From positions 186,001 to 250,000 of the forward strand of contig JAHIQM010000016.1 of assembly GCA_018902545.1 (NCBI GenBank): a DNA stretch of 64,000 nucleotides, written 5' to 3'. The first letter of the stretch is position 1, and the number at the start of each line of letters is the position of its first letter. The notes under the pieces were generated by a model. The model was not told the origin of the DNA and did not search any database. It was given only the letters and a program-made list of their open reading frames with translations. The translations under genes and the position numbers were made by a program. The DNA comes from Pseudomonadota bacterium (GTDB lineage: Bacteria; Desulfobacterota; Desulfovibrionia; Desulfovibrionales; Desulfomicrobiaceae). Of this stretch, positions 51,287 through 59,530 are shown one piece after another.

Positions 51287-51467
51287 GCCGCGTTCCGGTT
51301 CGATCCGGGACGGGGGCGGCAACTGTCTGACTGAGCCAGGCATCGTTTGTTTTCCCGTCGCGTTCCGCCCGAGTGCGCCTTTATGTTCGGCAGCAGCGAC
51401 GGGAAAACAGTACGAGGCCGGTGAAGGAGTTTTGGCGGCCCCGTCCCGGATCGAACCGGAACGCGGC
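51287..51467. repeat. 181-nt nested palindrome
   Basis: Outer arms at 51287-51315 and 51439-51467 are 29 nt and perfectly complementary (gccgcgttccggttcgatcc and its complement at the tips). Inner arms tgttttcccgtcgc (51348-51361) and gcgacgggaaaaca (51396-51409) are also perfect. The loop of 34 nt is unrelated to the loop of the elements at 30.9 and 46.4 kb. Confidence 0.9.
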
Positions 51468-51630
51468 CGCCCTGACGCAGCCCATTCCCCGGCACAAATC
51501 GAACTGGAACGCGGCCGCCTGGTGCAGCCCATTCCCCGGCACAAATCGAACTGGAACGCGGCCGCCCTGACGCAGCCCATTCCCCGGCACAAATCGAACT
51601 GGAACGCGGCCGCCTGGTGCAGCCCATTTT
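51451..51630. repeat. Tandem repeat, about 48 nt x 4 in alternating A-B-A-B form
   Basis: Units begin at 51451, 51499, 51546 and 51594, each with tcgaacyggaacgcggccgc followed by cagcccatt and ccccggcacaaa. Units 1 and 3 have the ctgacg variant, units 2 and 4 the tggtg variant, so a 95-nt double unit was duplicated. The unit tips repeat the end of the right palindrome arm. Confidence 0.88.
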
Positions 51631-51709
51631 CTCATTGACTATAGACAGAAAAACCAAAAAATACCGCGTCCACTGCCTTCCGGCGGCAAATCGCGGCACA
51701 GGGTAAACC

Positions 51710-52279
51710 ATGATCGGATTGGTGCTCGCCGGGGGAAAATCCTCCCGACTCGGACAGGACAAGACGCGGGTCGTGCACGAAGGGCAAACCCTGCTTACGC
51801 GCACGGCCATACTTTTAGAGCGCCATGTCGAACAGGTTTACATCTCCTCCCGCCACGCCATGGACACGGGCGGTCCCTGGTCAGTCATCATGGACGAGAC
51901 GGAACGCATCGGCCCCGCCGGAGGCATCATCACGGCCCTGCGCAAGCTGGGCGGGCCGATCTTCGTCCTTGCCTGCGACCTGCCTTTCATGGAGGCCAGC
52001 ATCATCGAACGGCTCAAGGCTGCGCGCGAAAGCCGCCCGCCCCATTGCGTGCTGACCACCTGGCAACTCAAGGATTCGGGATTCATCGAAAATCTGGTCG
52101 CCATTTACGAAGCGCAGTCCCTGCCGTTGCTGGAAGAGGGTGTGACTAGGGGCATCTTCAAGCTCAGCCGTCTCATCCCGACCGAGTTGCGCCACACGAT
52201 GACCTATTCGGAAGAAGAGCGGCGCATTTTCTTCAACATCAACTACCCTGGCGACTTGGAGCAACTGCGCGGCCGCTGA
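51710..52279 (+). CDS. mobA: Molybdenum cofactor guanylyltransferase
   Basis: A 189-residue nucleotidyltransferase that adds GMP to molybdopterin to make the bis-MGD cofactor used by formate dehydrogenase. The N-terminal GLVLAGGKSSRLGQDK is the GTP-binding signature, followed by GPAGGIITALRK and LACDLPFMEASIIERL, which supplies the metal-binding Asp. The C-terminal FFNINYPGDLEQLRG is a family ending. The ATG follows AGGGTAAACC. Convergent with the seven-gene operon. Confidence 0.92.
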   Translation: MIGLVLAGGKSSRLGQDKTRVVHEGQTLLTRTAILLERHVEQVYISSRHAMDTGGPWSVIMDETERIGPAGGIITALRKLGGPIFVLACDLPFMEASIIERLKAARESRPPHCVLTTWQLKDSGFIENLVAIYEAQSLPLLEEGVTRGIFKLSRLIPTELRHTMTYSEEERRIFFNINYPGDLEQLRGR

Positions 52280-52285
52280 AAACTC

Positions 52286-52606
52286 CTATTTTCCCCGCAC
52301 GAATAAGAGTGTCCCGACTCCGGGTACATCGAGGCGCACATTGTCGCCCTCGACCATCCCCTCTACCACCGCCCCGTCACGCGTATGCACGGTGACCACT
52401 CCCGGCCGCACAGACCAGGCAAAAGGCAACACCTCGCCCTCGATCTCCCATTTTCCGCTGCCGTCCTCATCAAACACCATGACCACGTCCACCTGCCCGC
52501 TGAGCCCCGCGTGTGAAGCCTCGTAGCGTCCGACGAGCTCGGTCCGACTGGTGCAGGCCGAAAGGACCAGGAAAGCGAAAAGCAAAAGCCAGGAAAGTAA
52601 TCTCAT
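52286..52606 (-). CDS. Small lipoprotein
   Basis: A 106-residue predicted lipoprotein with signal peptide LLSWLLLFAFLVLSAC (lipobox LSAC). The remainder is beta-rich (VDVVMVFDEDGSGKWEIEGE, FAWSVRPGVVTVHTRDGAVV) and has no further cysteines. No family recognised. Its ATG overlaps the stop of the MauE-like gene (TGATG), so it is the last gene of the seven-gene operon. Confidence 0.7.
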   Translation of the reverse strand: MRLLSWLLLFAFLVLSACTSRTELVGRYEASHAGLSGQVDVVMVFDEDGSGKWEIEGEVLPFAWSVRPGVVTVHTRDGAVVEGMVEGDNVRLDVPGVGTLLFVRGK

Positions 52607-53085
52607 CACAGCCCGAGTTCCTCCGGTTTAAGCATGAACAGCCGGTCCAGATGCACCAGGCGGTCGTAAAAATAAATATGCGCGGCCATGGCCAGCCAGG
52701 CCAGATCCCTGAGCACAGTCCACCAGGAGATGGGCTCTCCCACGCTCTGAAAACAGCCGCAGCCGATGGGCGTTTCCTGGATCAGGGCCACGATCACCGC
52801 CACGGTGAACATGACCAGCATCCCGCCAATCAACAAGCTCGCCGCGCGCACCCGAACCCCGGCCAGCAGGAAAAGGCCGCTCACGAGTTCAAGCCAGGGC
52901 ATGAACAGCGCCAGGGGATTTATCAGCCAATAGGGAACGATGAGGTAGCCCGCGATATTGTCCGCGAACTCGGCCGGAAAGTTGATCTTGTGGAGACTGG
53001 CGTAGATGAAGATCCCGGCCAGATACAGACGCAGGATCAGGGCAAGGGCCGGGTGGGTCAGTATGGTTTGCAGCCGGGCCTTCAT
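52606..53085 (-). CDS. MauE/DoxX-family membrane protein
   Basis: A 159-residue protein with four hydrophobic segments. LRLYLAGIFIYASLHKINFP and PWLELVSGLFLLAGVRVRAA are typical of DoxX/MauE. GCGCF (Cys109, Cys111) near the third/fourth helix matches the cysteine pair in MauE-type proteins, which act in periplasmic disulfide chemistry. The start overlaps the GAF-rhodanese stop (ATGA). Next to a thioredoxin-like protein and a rhodanese-like domain, a role in thiol redox transfer across the membrane is a reasonable inference. Confidence 0.8.
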   Translation of the reverse strand: MKARLQTILTHPALALILRLYLAGIFIYASLHKINFPAEFADNIAGYLIVPYWLINPLALFMPWLELVSGLFLLAGVRVRAASLLIGGMLVMFTVAVIVALIQETPIGCGCFQSVGEPISWWTVLRDLAWLAMAAHIYFYDRLVHLDRLFMLKPEELGL

Positions 53086-54695
53086 TGCGTGCCTCCGTCC
53101 AGATCCAGCGGGGCGACATCCTTGACGATGTAGACCCGCTCATGATCCCGGCCCAAAAATTTTGCAGCCACGATCTGGTCGTAACGACGGCTCACACTGC
53201 GCCCGAAAACCACCACCGGGCGCTCGGGGTCTTCGGCGCTCAGCTGCATCATGTAGACCAGATCGAAAAGCTGGGCCGGAACGTTCACCGCCCGCTCGGC
53301 GTGCCCGAGTTCGAAGAATTCACGCGGCCGGGCATCAATCAGGAGCGCATCCTCGTTGGCCATAAGCTCCAGGGCCTGCTCCAGAGTGACGAACGGAACC
53401 TCCGGTCCTGCGGGTTCGATCAGTGCGATTCCGCGCGGGTTCTGTTCGTTGAAGGCCAGGGCCATGCCAAGGCTCAGCACGATGATCAGCAAAAAATCCA
53501 CCAGACGCACGCGGGTCAGACTTTCCGCCTTACTGTGCACGATCCCGGCGATGCGCCGCCCCGCAGCTTCGAGCATGCTGATCTGATCCCTGGCCCGGGT
53601 CAGGTCGTCGATGGTGCGCCGCAGCTCTTCGTTCTGCCTGGCCAGGTCCGCGTTCAGGGACATGATGGTCGCAAAGGAGTCGGCGTTCTTGAGATGCAGG
53701 ACTCCCTGGGAAACGAAAGCCTGCAGGAGCCCTTCCTCAGCCGGAACCTGTTCACCGAGACTCTGTCCCACAAGCAGCGCACCGTACATGTTTTCGCGCA
53801 ACATGAAGAGATAGCCCCGGTCGGGGACGAATCCCAGGTCGATTCCGGACAGCCCGCCCAGGTCCTCGACAGGCTCGACCTGCAGGGGCTGGAGGTGCTT
53901 TTCCCGGACTCCGGCCAGGCACAGGTAGAAAAGCCTTCCCGCTTCCTGTTCAGTGAGCGGAGCCCGTGCTTCAAGGCCGCTGGAGCTTTCATTTATTCGC
54001 CCCAAGAGGCGGTCATGCAGGACCAGCATGCCCTGAGGCCGGGCAAAATGCCCGAGCAGGGTCAACAGAAACGTGGACATGATCTCCGCCATGTCCACGC
54101 GCAAAATCTCTCCGGAAAGATCGCGCAGGGCGCTCAAGTGGTAAATCTGGCGGTCCAGGGTATCGTTCTGTTTGGTCAGTTCTGCGTTGAGCAGTTCGAC
54201 CCGCGTGGCATAGAGGGAAAAGCGCAGGCTGGTCTGAAAAAGGGTGCCAAGCCCCGCCACAAGCTGTCTGTCCTTCTCGTCGTAGGTACGCCCGGCAAGG
54301 CTCTCTTCCAGGCCGAGCACCCCGTCCTGGCCATCGTCGAGGGGGCAGACCAGAAGCAGTTCGCATTTTCCGGGACAGAGTTCGCCCTGCAGGGACGGGA
54401 CGAAATAGGAAGACTTGCGCTCATCTCCCAGTGCGTCGAGGTGATCGCGCAGCACCCGCGCATATTCCGGGGTCAGGCTCTTGGACAGGCTTGAGCGGGT
54501 CATGAGCTGAAACTCGCCCTGGCCCAGGATGGCCGCAAAACCACCCTTGGCCCCCACCCCGCCCTGCGCCGAGAGCAGGAAAGCCTCCAGGATCTTGTGC
54601 GGATGGCGCGCCCCGCTCAGTTCCGCAGCCGTTTCGAACAGAATCTGAAACTGGTACCGGGCGCGATCGGCATCGCTTGTGATTTGAGCCGTCAT
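53082..54695 (-). CDS. GAF-TM-rhodanese-like protein lacking the catalytic cysteine
   Basis: A 537-residue protein. The N-terminal half is GAF-like (RYQFQILFETAAELSGARHP; two possible GAF modules), followed by a short coiled coil (ADLARQNEELRRTIDDLTRA). One membrane segment lies near residues 391-412 (VDFLLIIVLSLGMALAF), preceded by basic residues, which puts the C-terminus in the periplasm. The C-terminal rhodanese-like domain has LLIDARPREFFELGHAERAV, but the active loop reads VFGRSVSRR with Gly in place of Cys, so sulfur transfer is unlikely. I chose the ATG at 54695; a TTG at 54713 is also possible. Confidence 0.75.
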   Translation of the reverse strand: MTAQITSDADRARYQFQILFETAAELSGARHPHKILEAFLLSAQGGVGAKGGFAAILGQGEFQLMTRSSLSKSLTPEYARVLRDHLDALGDERKSSYFVPSLQGELCPGKCELLLVCPLDDGQDGVLGLEESLAGRTYDEKDRQLVAGLGTLFQTSLRFSLYATRVELLNAELTKQNDTLDRQIYHLSALRDLSGEILRVDMAEIMSTFLLTLLGHFARPQGMLVLHDRLLGRINESSSGLEARAPLTEQEAGRLFYLCLAGVREKHLQPLQVEPVEDLGGLSGIDLGFVPDRGYLFMLRENMYGALLVGQSLGEQVPAEEGLLQAFVSQGVLHLKNADSFATIMSLNADLARQNEELRRTIDDLTRARDQISMLEAAGRRIAGIVHSKAESLTRVRLVDFLLIIVLSLGMALAFNEQNPRGIALIEPAGPEVPFVTLEQALELMANEDALLIDARPREFFELGHAERAVNVPAQLFDLVYMMQLSAEDPERPVVVFGRSVSRRYDQIVAAKFLGRDHERVYIVKDVAPLDLDGGTQ

Positions 54696-54709
54696 GTCCC
54701 GCCCCTCGG

Positions 54710-55252
54710 TCAATCGAGCAGGTTTCTGATCAGCTGATACAAGGCGTCAATGTCCTCGACGACCCCCAGGTGATGATAAACCACTGATCCGTCCGGCTTG
54801 AACACGATGGTGTACGGGGTGAGTGGTTCGCCAAGCACTTTGTGAGCAACGTAGTCAGGATCGCTGACCACCGGAAAAAGATACTGGCCCGTGCCCAGCA
54901 GTTGCCTGACCTCGGCCTCGGTCCCACCGGCGGCCAACCCGAGCATGGCCACGCGGCCCTTGGTCTTGCCCTTGTTCAACCTGTTGAACAGGGTTTTGAA
55001 ACCAGGAGCCTGCTTCACGCATTGCGGACAGTACACCCCGATGACTTCCAGCAAAACCAGATCAGCCTTGAGGTCCGCAAGGGCGAATGTCGTTAGCCCA
55101 GCGACGCCCAGCAGCTCCTGCCCGGCCGGATCCAGGGGAACAGGCAGGCTCAGTTCGGGCATGGTGTCGCCGGTGGCAGGCGGCTCAGCCAGGGCAAAGC
55201 CGGCGGTGAACAGAAAAAACAGACACAATGCGATTCGACTCAAAACGGACAT
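54710..55252 (-). CDS. Exported thioredoxin-like protein (TlpA type)
   Basis: A 180-residue periplasmic thioredoxin-fold protein. The signal peptide (IALCLFFLFTAGFALAEP) precedes a redox motif CPQC at residues 75-78 (IGVYCPQCVKQAPGF) and the cis-Pro-side LTPYTIVFKPDGSVVYHHLG. The ATG at 55252 follows AAGGAG. It is the fourth gene of the operon, 31 nt after the response regulator and 14 nt before the GAF-rhodanese gene. Likely a periplasmic disulfide reductant or oxidant. Confidence 0.82.
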   Translation of the reverse strand: MSVLSRIALCLFFLFTAGFALAEPPATGDTMPELSLPVPLDPAGQELLGVAGLTTFALADLKADLVLLEVIGVYCPQCVKQAPGFKTLFNRLNKGKTKGRVAMLGLAAGGTEAEVRQLLGTGQYLFPVVSDPDYVAHKVLGEPLTPYTIVFKPDGSVVYHHLGVVEDIDALYQLIRNLLD

Positions 55253-55283
55253 GAAAGCTCCTTGGCCCGGGGCCGGAAAAAAC

Positions 55284-55997
55284 CTAGGCACAGGCTTGGT
55301 CCAGGGTATCGAAAATCTGAATCATGCGGGTCAGGCCCACTATCCCGAACACCTTGCGAAAATTATCGGAAAGACCAGCCATGACGATTTCAAGCCCGTC
55401 TTTCTCGCTCTCCAGCACCAACTGCGTAAGAATGGCGATGCCCGCTCCGTTGACGGAGGTGTTGGGATCGAAATGCAGCACGATGCGCTTGACCTCCGCT
55501 GCGCGGGCCTTGGCGTAGGCCTCGCGCAGGTACGGCTCGCTGTGGGAACTGACGCTGCCCTGGATCTCGATGACCAGAGCCGATCCCTGCGTGCGCACGG
55601 CGACCTCGTTCTGGCGACTCTTGGCCAGCTTGAGGCGTTCCCGGGCCCGCGCAAGTCCCTGTTCGAGGCTCTGCCGCTGGATGGGCTTGTTGATGAAGTC
55701 CGCGGCATCAAGGTTGAGGGCCTGAATGGCCAGGTCCATGTCGCCGTGGCCGGTGATGACGATGACCTCCGTTGCCGGCGAACGTTTCTTGATTTCCTGC
55801 AGGACCTCGATCCCGTCCATACCGGGCATCTTGATGTCGGTCAGGACGATGTCTGGCTTTTCCCTGTCGAAGACTTCCAGCCCCTCTTCCCCGGATTCCG
55901 CCGTCATGATGTCGAATCCATAAACATCCAGAAAAAGCCGAAACATTTTCAGCGTAGCTTTCTCGTCGTCGATGACCAGGATTTTGTCTTGCGTCAT
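55284..55997 (-). CDS. Response regulator with REC and STAS domains
   Basis: A 237-residue protein. The receiver domain (1-120) has DD at 10-11, the phosphoacceptor Asp54 (VLTDIKMPG), and the Thr/Lys switch residues (VITGHGD, INKPIQ). The C-terminal half is an anti-anti-sigma-type STAS domain (LVIEIQGSVSSHSEPYLREA, VLHFDPNTSVNGAGIAIL), where Ser in PNTSVNG is at the usual phosphorylation site. There is no DNA-binding domain, so output is by protein partner. The ATG overlaps the histidine-kinase stop (ATGA). Confidence 0.88.
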   Translation of the reverse strand: MTQDKILVIDDEKATLKMFRLFLDVYGFDIMTAESGEEGLEVFDREKPDIVLTDIKMPGMDGIEVLQEIKKRSPATEVIVITGHGDMDLAIQALNLDAADFINKPIQRQSLEQGLARARERLKLAKSRQNEVAVRTQGSALVIEIQGSVSSHSEPYLREAYAKARAAEVKRIVLHFDPNTSVNGAGIAILTQLVLESEKDGLEIVMAGLSDNFRKVFGIVGLTRMIQIFDTLDQACA

Positions 55998-58048
55998 TGA
56001 GATATCTCATTTGGTTTCGCCGGACTTTCATCCGCCCGGCTTGCGTTGTGATCGAGGCTCTGGTGACTGTCGATGCTGGGGAAACTTAAGGTGAACGTTG
56101 TCCCCTGATCCGGTGGACTGTCAATAGTAATGGTCCCGCCGTAATCGCGGACAATGCCGTAGGTTATGGCCAGGCCAAGGCCCATACCCTTGCCGGTCTG
56201 CTTGGTGGTGAAGAACGGCTCGAAGATCTTGTTACGCACCGAATCGGGGATGCCGGGCCCGTTGTCGGCGAAGGACGCGAAGACGCGGCCGTCACGGGCG
56301 TAGGTGCGCACCAGGATGTCTCCCCACATGCCTGACTCGCTGTCCATCTTTTCCTGGATGGCGTCGCGGGCGTTGTTGAGCAGGTTGAAAAAAACCTGCT
56401 GCAGCCTGTTGTTGTGCCCCTTGATAAACGGCAGGCCCTCTCCGAGTTCGAGGCGGATGGTGATGCGCTGGATGGAGAACTGCCGTCCGATGATGGACAG
56501 CACCCCGCGGATGGGCTCGTTCATGTCCACGCGCTCCATGATCAGCCCGGATTTCTTGCCGAAGGCTCGCAGATTGTTGATGATGTCCGTGGCCCGGTCC
56601 ACCTGCTGGCTGATCTCCGTGGCCATGTCCCTGATCTGGTTTTCGGTTACCTGGCGGTTCTGCTCAATGAGCAGGTTCAGGTACTCGCTGCCCATCTTGA
56701 TGGCGTTAAGCGGCTGGTTGATCTCGTGGGCAATGCCCGCGCTCATCTCGCCCAGGGTTTTCATCTTGGCCGCCTGCACGAGCTGCGCGTCCTTCTCGAT
56801 CATCTCGGTGATGTCGGTCACGGCCACGATCATGGCTTGTATGCCGCCATAACTGATGGGACAGGCGTGCATATTGACGTAGAAGGGCCGCTCGCCCTTC
56901 TTGTAATGCAGTACCTTGGGATAGTAGACGCAGCCGCTGTTGGAGGTCCCCTCGTTCAGGGAGGCCAGGCACTCCCTGATCTGATCGTGCCCCAGGATCA
57001 TGAAGGACACGCCCAAAAGCTCGCCCTTTGAATATTCGTACAGTTCCTCGGCCCTGGGGTTGGCGTCGAGAATCAGGTCCGTGTTGCAATCCACGACGAA
57101 GATAGGATCGGGACCGGAGTCGAACAGGGAGCGGTATTTCATCTCCGATTCCTGCAAGCGCTTGCGGTACAGACGGATGGACCAGACCATGCTCATGAAC
57201 GAGTCGGCCAGCTGGATGACCTCGTCACCCTCGCGCTTGCGGTAGAACAGGCAGGTCGCGCAGACTTGGCTGGTCTTGCCCTTGGTCTTGCGGGACTTGC
57301 GGCCCTGCTCGTCGAAGTGCCAGCAGGGCATATTGGTGTCCTTGTAGGCGGGGCAGTTGGTCACCGCCCAGTCCAGCCCTTCCCCAAGGTCGAGGTGTAC
57401 GTCGAAATTGCCCCGGCTGAGCTCGTCGGAGATGGCGGTCAGGCGGGCGATGGGGCTCGTGATATATCTTGAGATGCGGTGGCTTACATAGAAGATGATA
57501 ATGATGACCGCCGAGATGAAGCCCAGGAACATGAACCTGAGCTTGCCCACGAGATTGTCGATGTGCGTCTTGCTCAGTCCCACGTGCACGGTGCCGATGC
57601 GATAAAGGCCCTCGTTCATGGGTACGGCAATGTCGTAGGAGGTCTGGTCTCCAAGTCCCACCATTCGCACGCTGTGCGAGCCACCTTCCAGGACCGGATT
57701 GGCCATGCTCAGGGGGGGGGGAAACGGCACGGTGAATGTATGCGAAAGCACCTGATCGCTGCGGTCGACCACGAAGATGTAATTGATCAGGTGCTGCCGT
57801 TCGCGCAGCCGCGCCTCCTCGAAAATCAGGCTCAGAAGTTCCGAATAGTTCTTGTCAAGCACGAATCCGCCCCCGCGCTCGGCGATGGAGTGCGCCACGG
57901 CGATGCCGCGCTGCTCGAGTTCCTTGGTCAGGCCGGAGATGAGAATCCAGCGCGCCAGCAGGGCGATGGTCACGCTGATGATGAGGATGACGGCCAGGAT
58001 GGAGACGAAGATCTTGTTCTTGAGCGAGATGCGGGCGTAGGGTTTCAT
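55994..58048 (-). CDS. Membrane histidine kinase with inserted four-cysteine segment
   Basis: A 684-residue kinase. Two membrane segments (residues about 13-38 and 170-189) bracket a periplasmic sensor region. HAMP (about 190-225) is followed by a short insert with Cys232, Cys242, Cys263 and Cys266 ([15 protein letters not shown] and CATC), probably metal or redox binding. A PAS domain spans about 303-415. HisKA has His441 ([13 protein letters not shown]), and the ATPase domain has [17 protein letters not shown] and GKGMGLGLA. It overlaps both its upstream binding-protein gene and its downstream regulator by 4 nt, so all three form one signalling unit. Confidence 0.9.
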   Translation of the reverse strand: MKPYARISLKNKIFVSILAVILIISVTIALLARWILISGLTKELEQRGIAVAHSIAERGGGFVLDKNYSELLSLIFEEARLRERQHLINYIFVVDRSDQVLSHTFTVPFPPPLSMANPVLEGGSHSVRMVGLGDQTSYDIAVPMNEGLYRIGTVHVGLSKTHIDNLVGKLRFMFLGFISAVIIIIFYVSHRISRYITSPIARLTAISDELSRGNFDVHLDLGEGLDWAVTNCPAYKDTNMPCWHFDEQGRKSRKTKGKTSQVCATCLFYRKREGDEVIQLADSFMSMVWSIRLYRKRLQESEMKYRSLFDSGPDPIFVVDCNTDLILDANPRAEELYEYSKGELLGVSFMILGHDQIRECLASLNEGTSNSGCVYYPKVLHYKKGERPFYVNMHACPISYGGIQAMIVAVTDITEMIEKDAQLVQAAKMKTLGEMSAGIAHEINQPLNAIKMGSEYLNLLIEQNRQVTENQIRDMATEISQQVDRATDIINNLRAFGKKSGLIMERVDMNEPIRGVLSIIGRQFSIQRITIRLELGEGLPFIKGHNNRLQQVFFNLLNNARDAIQEKMDSESGMWGDILVRTYARDGRVFASFADNGPGIPDSVRNKIFEPFFTTKQTGKGMGLGLAITYGIVRDYGGTITIDSPPDQGTTFTLSFPSIDSHQSLDHNASRADESPAKPNEISQ

Positions 58049-59271
58049 GGACGCGACTCCCGGACCAGGTTCGCCCAATCATCAAGCAGGATGAAGCGTC
58101 CCTCGTGCAGACGGGTGAAATAGACCTTGTCCATACCCTGATGGTCCAAGGGGCCAAAAGTCAGCTTTACGTCCTCGCCAAGGGAAAAATCGTTCATCGA
58201 GCCAATGGCGGTGAGAAATGATTGGCGGGTCAGGTCGCGGCCGGCCCGTTTGAGCCCCTCCACCAGGACCTTGGCGTTGATGTAGCCCTCGAAGCCTACA
58301 AAGTTGGGCTCCTCGCCCGGATAGTACTTCTCCAGCAGGCGGGCGAATTCCTCGGCGCTGCCGGACACGGTCCCGTCCCGATTGATGGGCGGCGGCACGA
58401 CCTGGGACATGATCACATCCAGGCGGCTGGTTTCCGATTGCAGGAGGTTGCGCGAGAGTTCCTTGGCGCCCACAAAGGAGACCATGTAGAAAATCGGCGA
58501 GTAGTCATGCTCCAGGGACTTGCGGATGAAATTCGCGCACGGGTCGGAGGTGCCGATCATGACCACGGCCTCGGCTCCGGATTCGCGGATGCGCTCCAGG
58601 CCTTCACTTATGTCGTGGGTGCCACGGACATAGCTCCCCCTGGCCACGGGCTCCAGGCCGAAGCGCTTCAGGGCCAACTCCGTGCCGGTCAGGCCGTCGA
58701 AGCCGAAGGCGTCATATTGGTAGAAGACCGCGATGCGGGTCAGCTTGAGATCCTGCACCAGGTGCTCCACAGCGGCGTTGGTCTCCTGATAGTACGAAGC
58801 GCGCACATTGATCAGGTACGGCATGAAAGGCTCGCGCAAGGCGTTGGCCCCGGTGAACATGCCCAGCAGCGGCACCTGCGCCTCCTCCACCAGGGGGAGA
58901 ATTTTCACCGTGGTCGGTGTGCCCACGTAGCAGAAAAGGCCGAACACCTGGTCCTCAATGAGAAAGCGCTGGGTGTTGTCCAGGCACTTCGGGGGGTCGT
59001 AGGAGTCGTCGCGGGTGATGACGCGGATGGTCCGCCCGTGCACGCCCCCCTGCTCATTGACATGCTGCAGATAGCTCATGGCCCCGCGCAGGGTTTCCTG
59101 CCCAAGGTAACCCGCATGGCCCTGCAGGGCCAGAGAAGAGCCGAAAAGAACCTCTGTACCGGTCACTCCCAGCCTGACCGGGGCAAGGGGTATCTCGACT
59201 TCGGCGTCCTGGCAGGACGCCAGCCACAACACGCAAACCGCGAGAAGAAGTACCCGCAAACCTCCGCGCAC
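58045..59271 (-). CDS. Solute-binding lipoprotein (peripla_BP_6 type), probable sensor partner
   Basis: A 408-residue lipoprotein with lipobox LASC (Cys20). The fold matches Leu/Ile/Val- or urea-type binding proteins: VLFGSSLALQGHAGYLGQET, TIRVITRDDSYDPPKCLDNT, FGLFCYVGTPTTVKI, FVGFEGYINAKVLVEGLKRA. No permease or ATPase gene accompanies it. Instead, its stop overlaps the histidine-kinase start, so it probably presents a ligand to the kinase. The start is a GTG at 59271 behind AAAGGAGG. Confidence 0.87.
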   Translation of the reverse strand: MRGGLRVLLLAVCVLWLASCQDAEVEIPLAPVRLGVTGTEVLFGSSLALQGHAGYLGQETLRGAMSYLQHVNEQGGVHGRTIRVITRDDSYDPPKCLDNTQRFLIEDQVFGLFCYVGTPTTVKILPLVEEAQVPLLGMFTGANALREPFMPYLINVRASYYQETNAAVEHLVQDLKLTRIAVFYQYDAFGFDGLTGTELALKRFGLEPVARGSYVRGTHDISEGLERIRESGAEAVVMIGTSDPCANFIRKSLEHDYSPIFYMVSFVGAKELSRNLLQSETSRLDVIMSQVVPPPINRDGTVSGSAEEFARLLEKYYPGEEPNFVGFEGYINAKVLVEGLKRAGRDLTRQSFLTAIGSMNDFSLGEDVKLTFGPLDHQGMDKVYFTRLHEGRFILLDDWANLVRESRP

Positions 59272-59530
59272 ATCAGCCTCCTTTGGGAAATCGTTGCCGA
59301 CCTGACTGCTAAGTAGCTAAAAAAAGCGTCATGCGCCACTGAAACTCCAGAGCTTGCCCTCTCGGAGCAAGGGCGGTATCTTGTGCAAAACTGTGAGTTT
59401 TACCTTGTCGAAAAGAAATACTATGTCTTTTCAGACACAATAATCTCCGTTCATCTGTTGTCTAAATGAGTCGATGCAGAAAGAGCATCCAAACAACATT
59501 ACCCACGATTTTGCACAGGATTTTTAGAAA
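59272..59530. promoter_or_regulatory. Divergent control region with spaced inverted repeat
   Basis: The 259-nt region between the signalling operon and the transposase gene contains tgtgcaaaactgtg (59382-59395) and, inverted, cacgattttgcaca (59504-59517). The arms match at 12 of 14 positions and are 108 nt apart. The right half sits 13 nt before the transposase ATG. It could be an operator pair or an element end. Confidence 0.45.

Noticed and set aside
51451-51630. CRISPR array or coding repeat
   Set aside because: The 47-48-nt units are joined directly without unique spacers, and no frame has a credible start or ribosome site. It is an intergenic tandem repeat.
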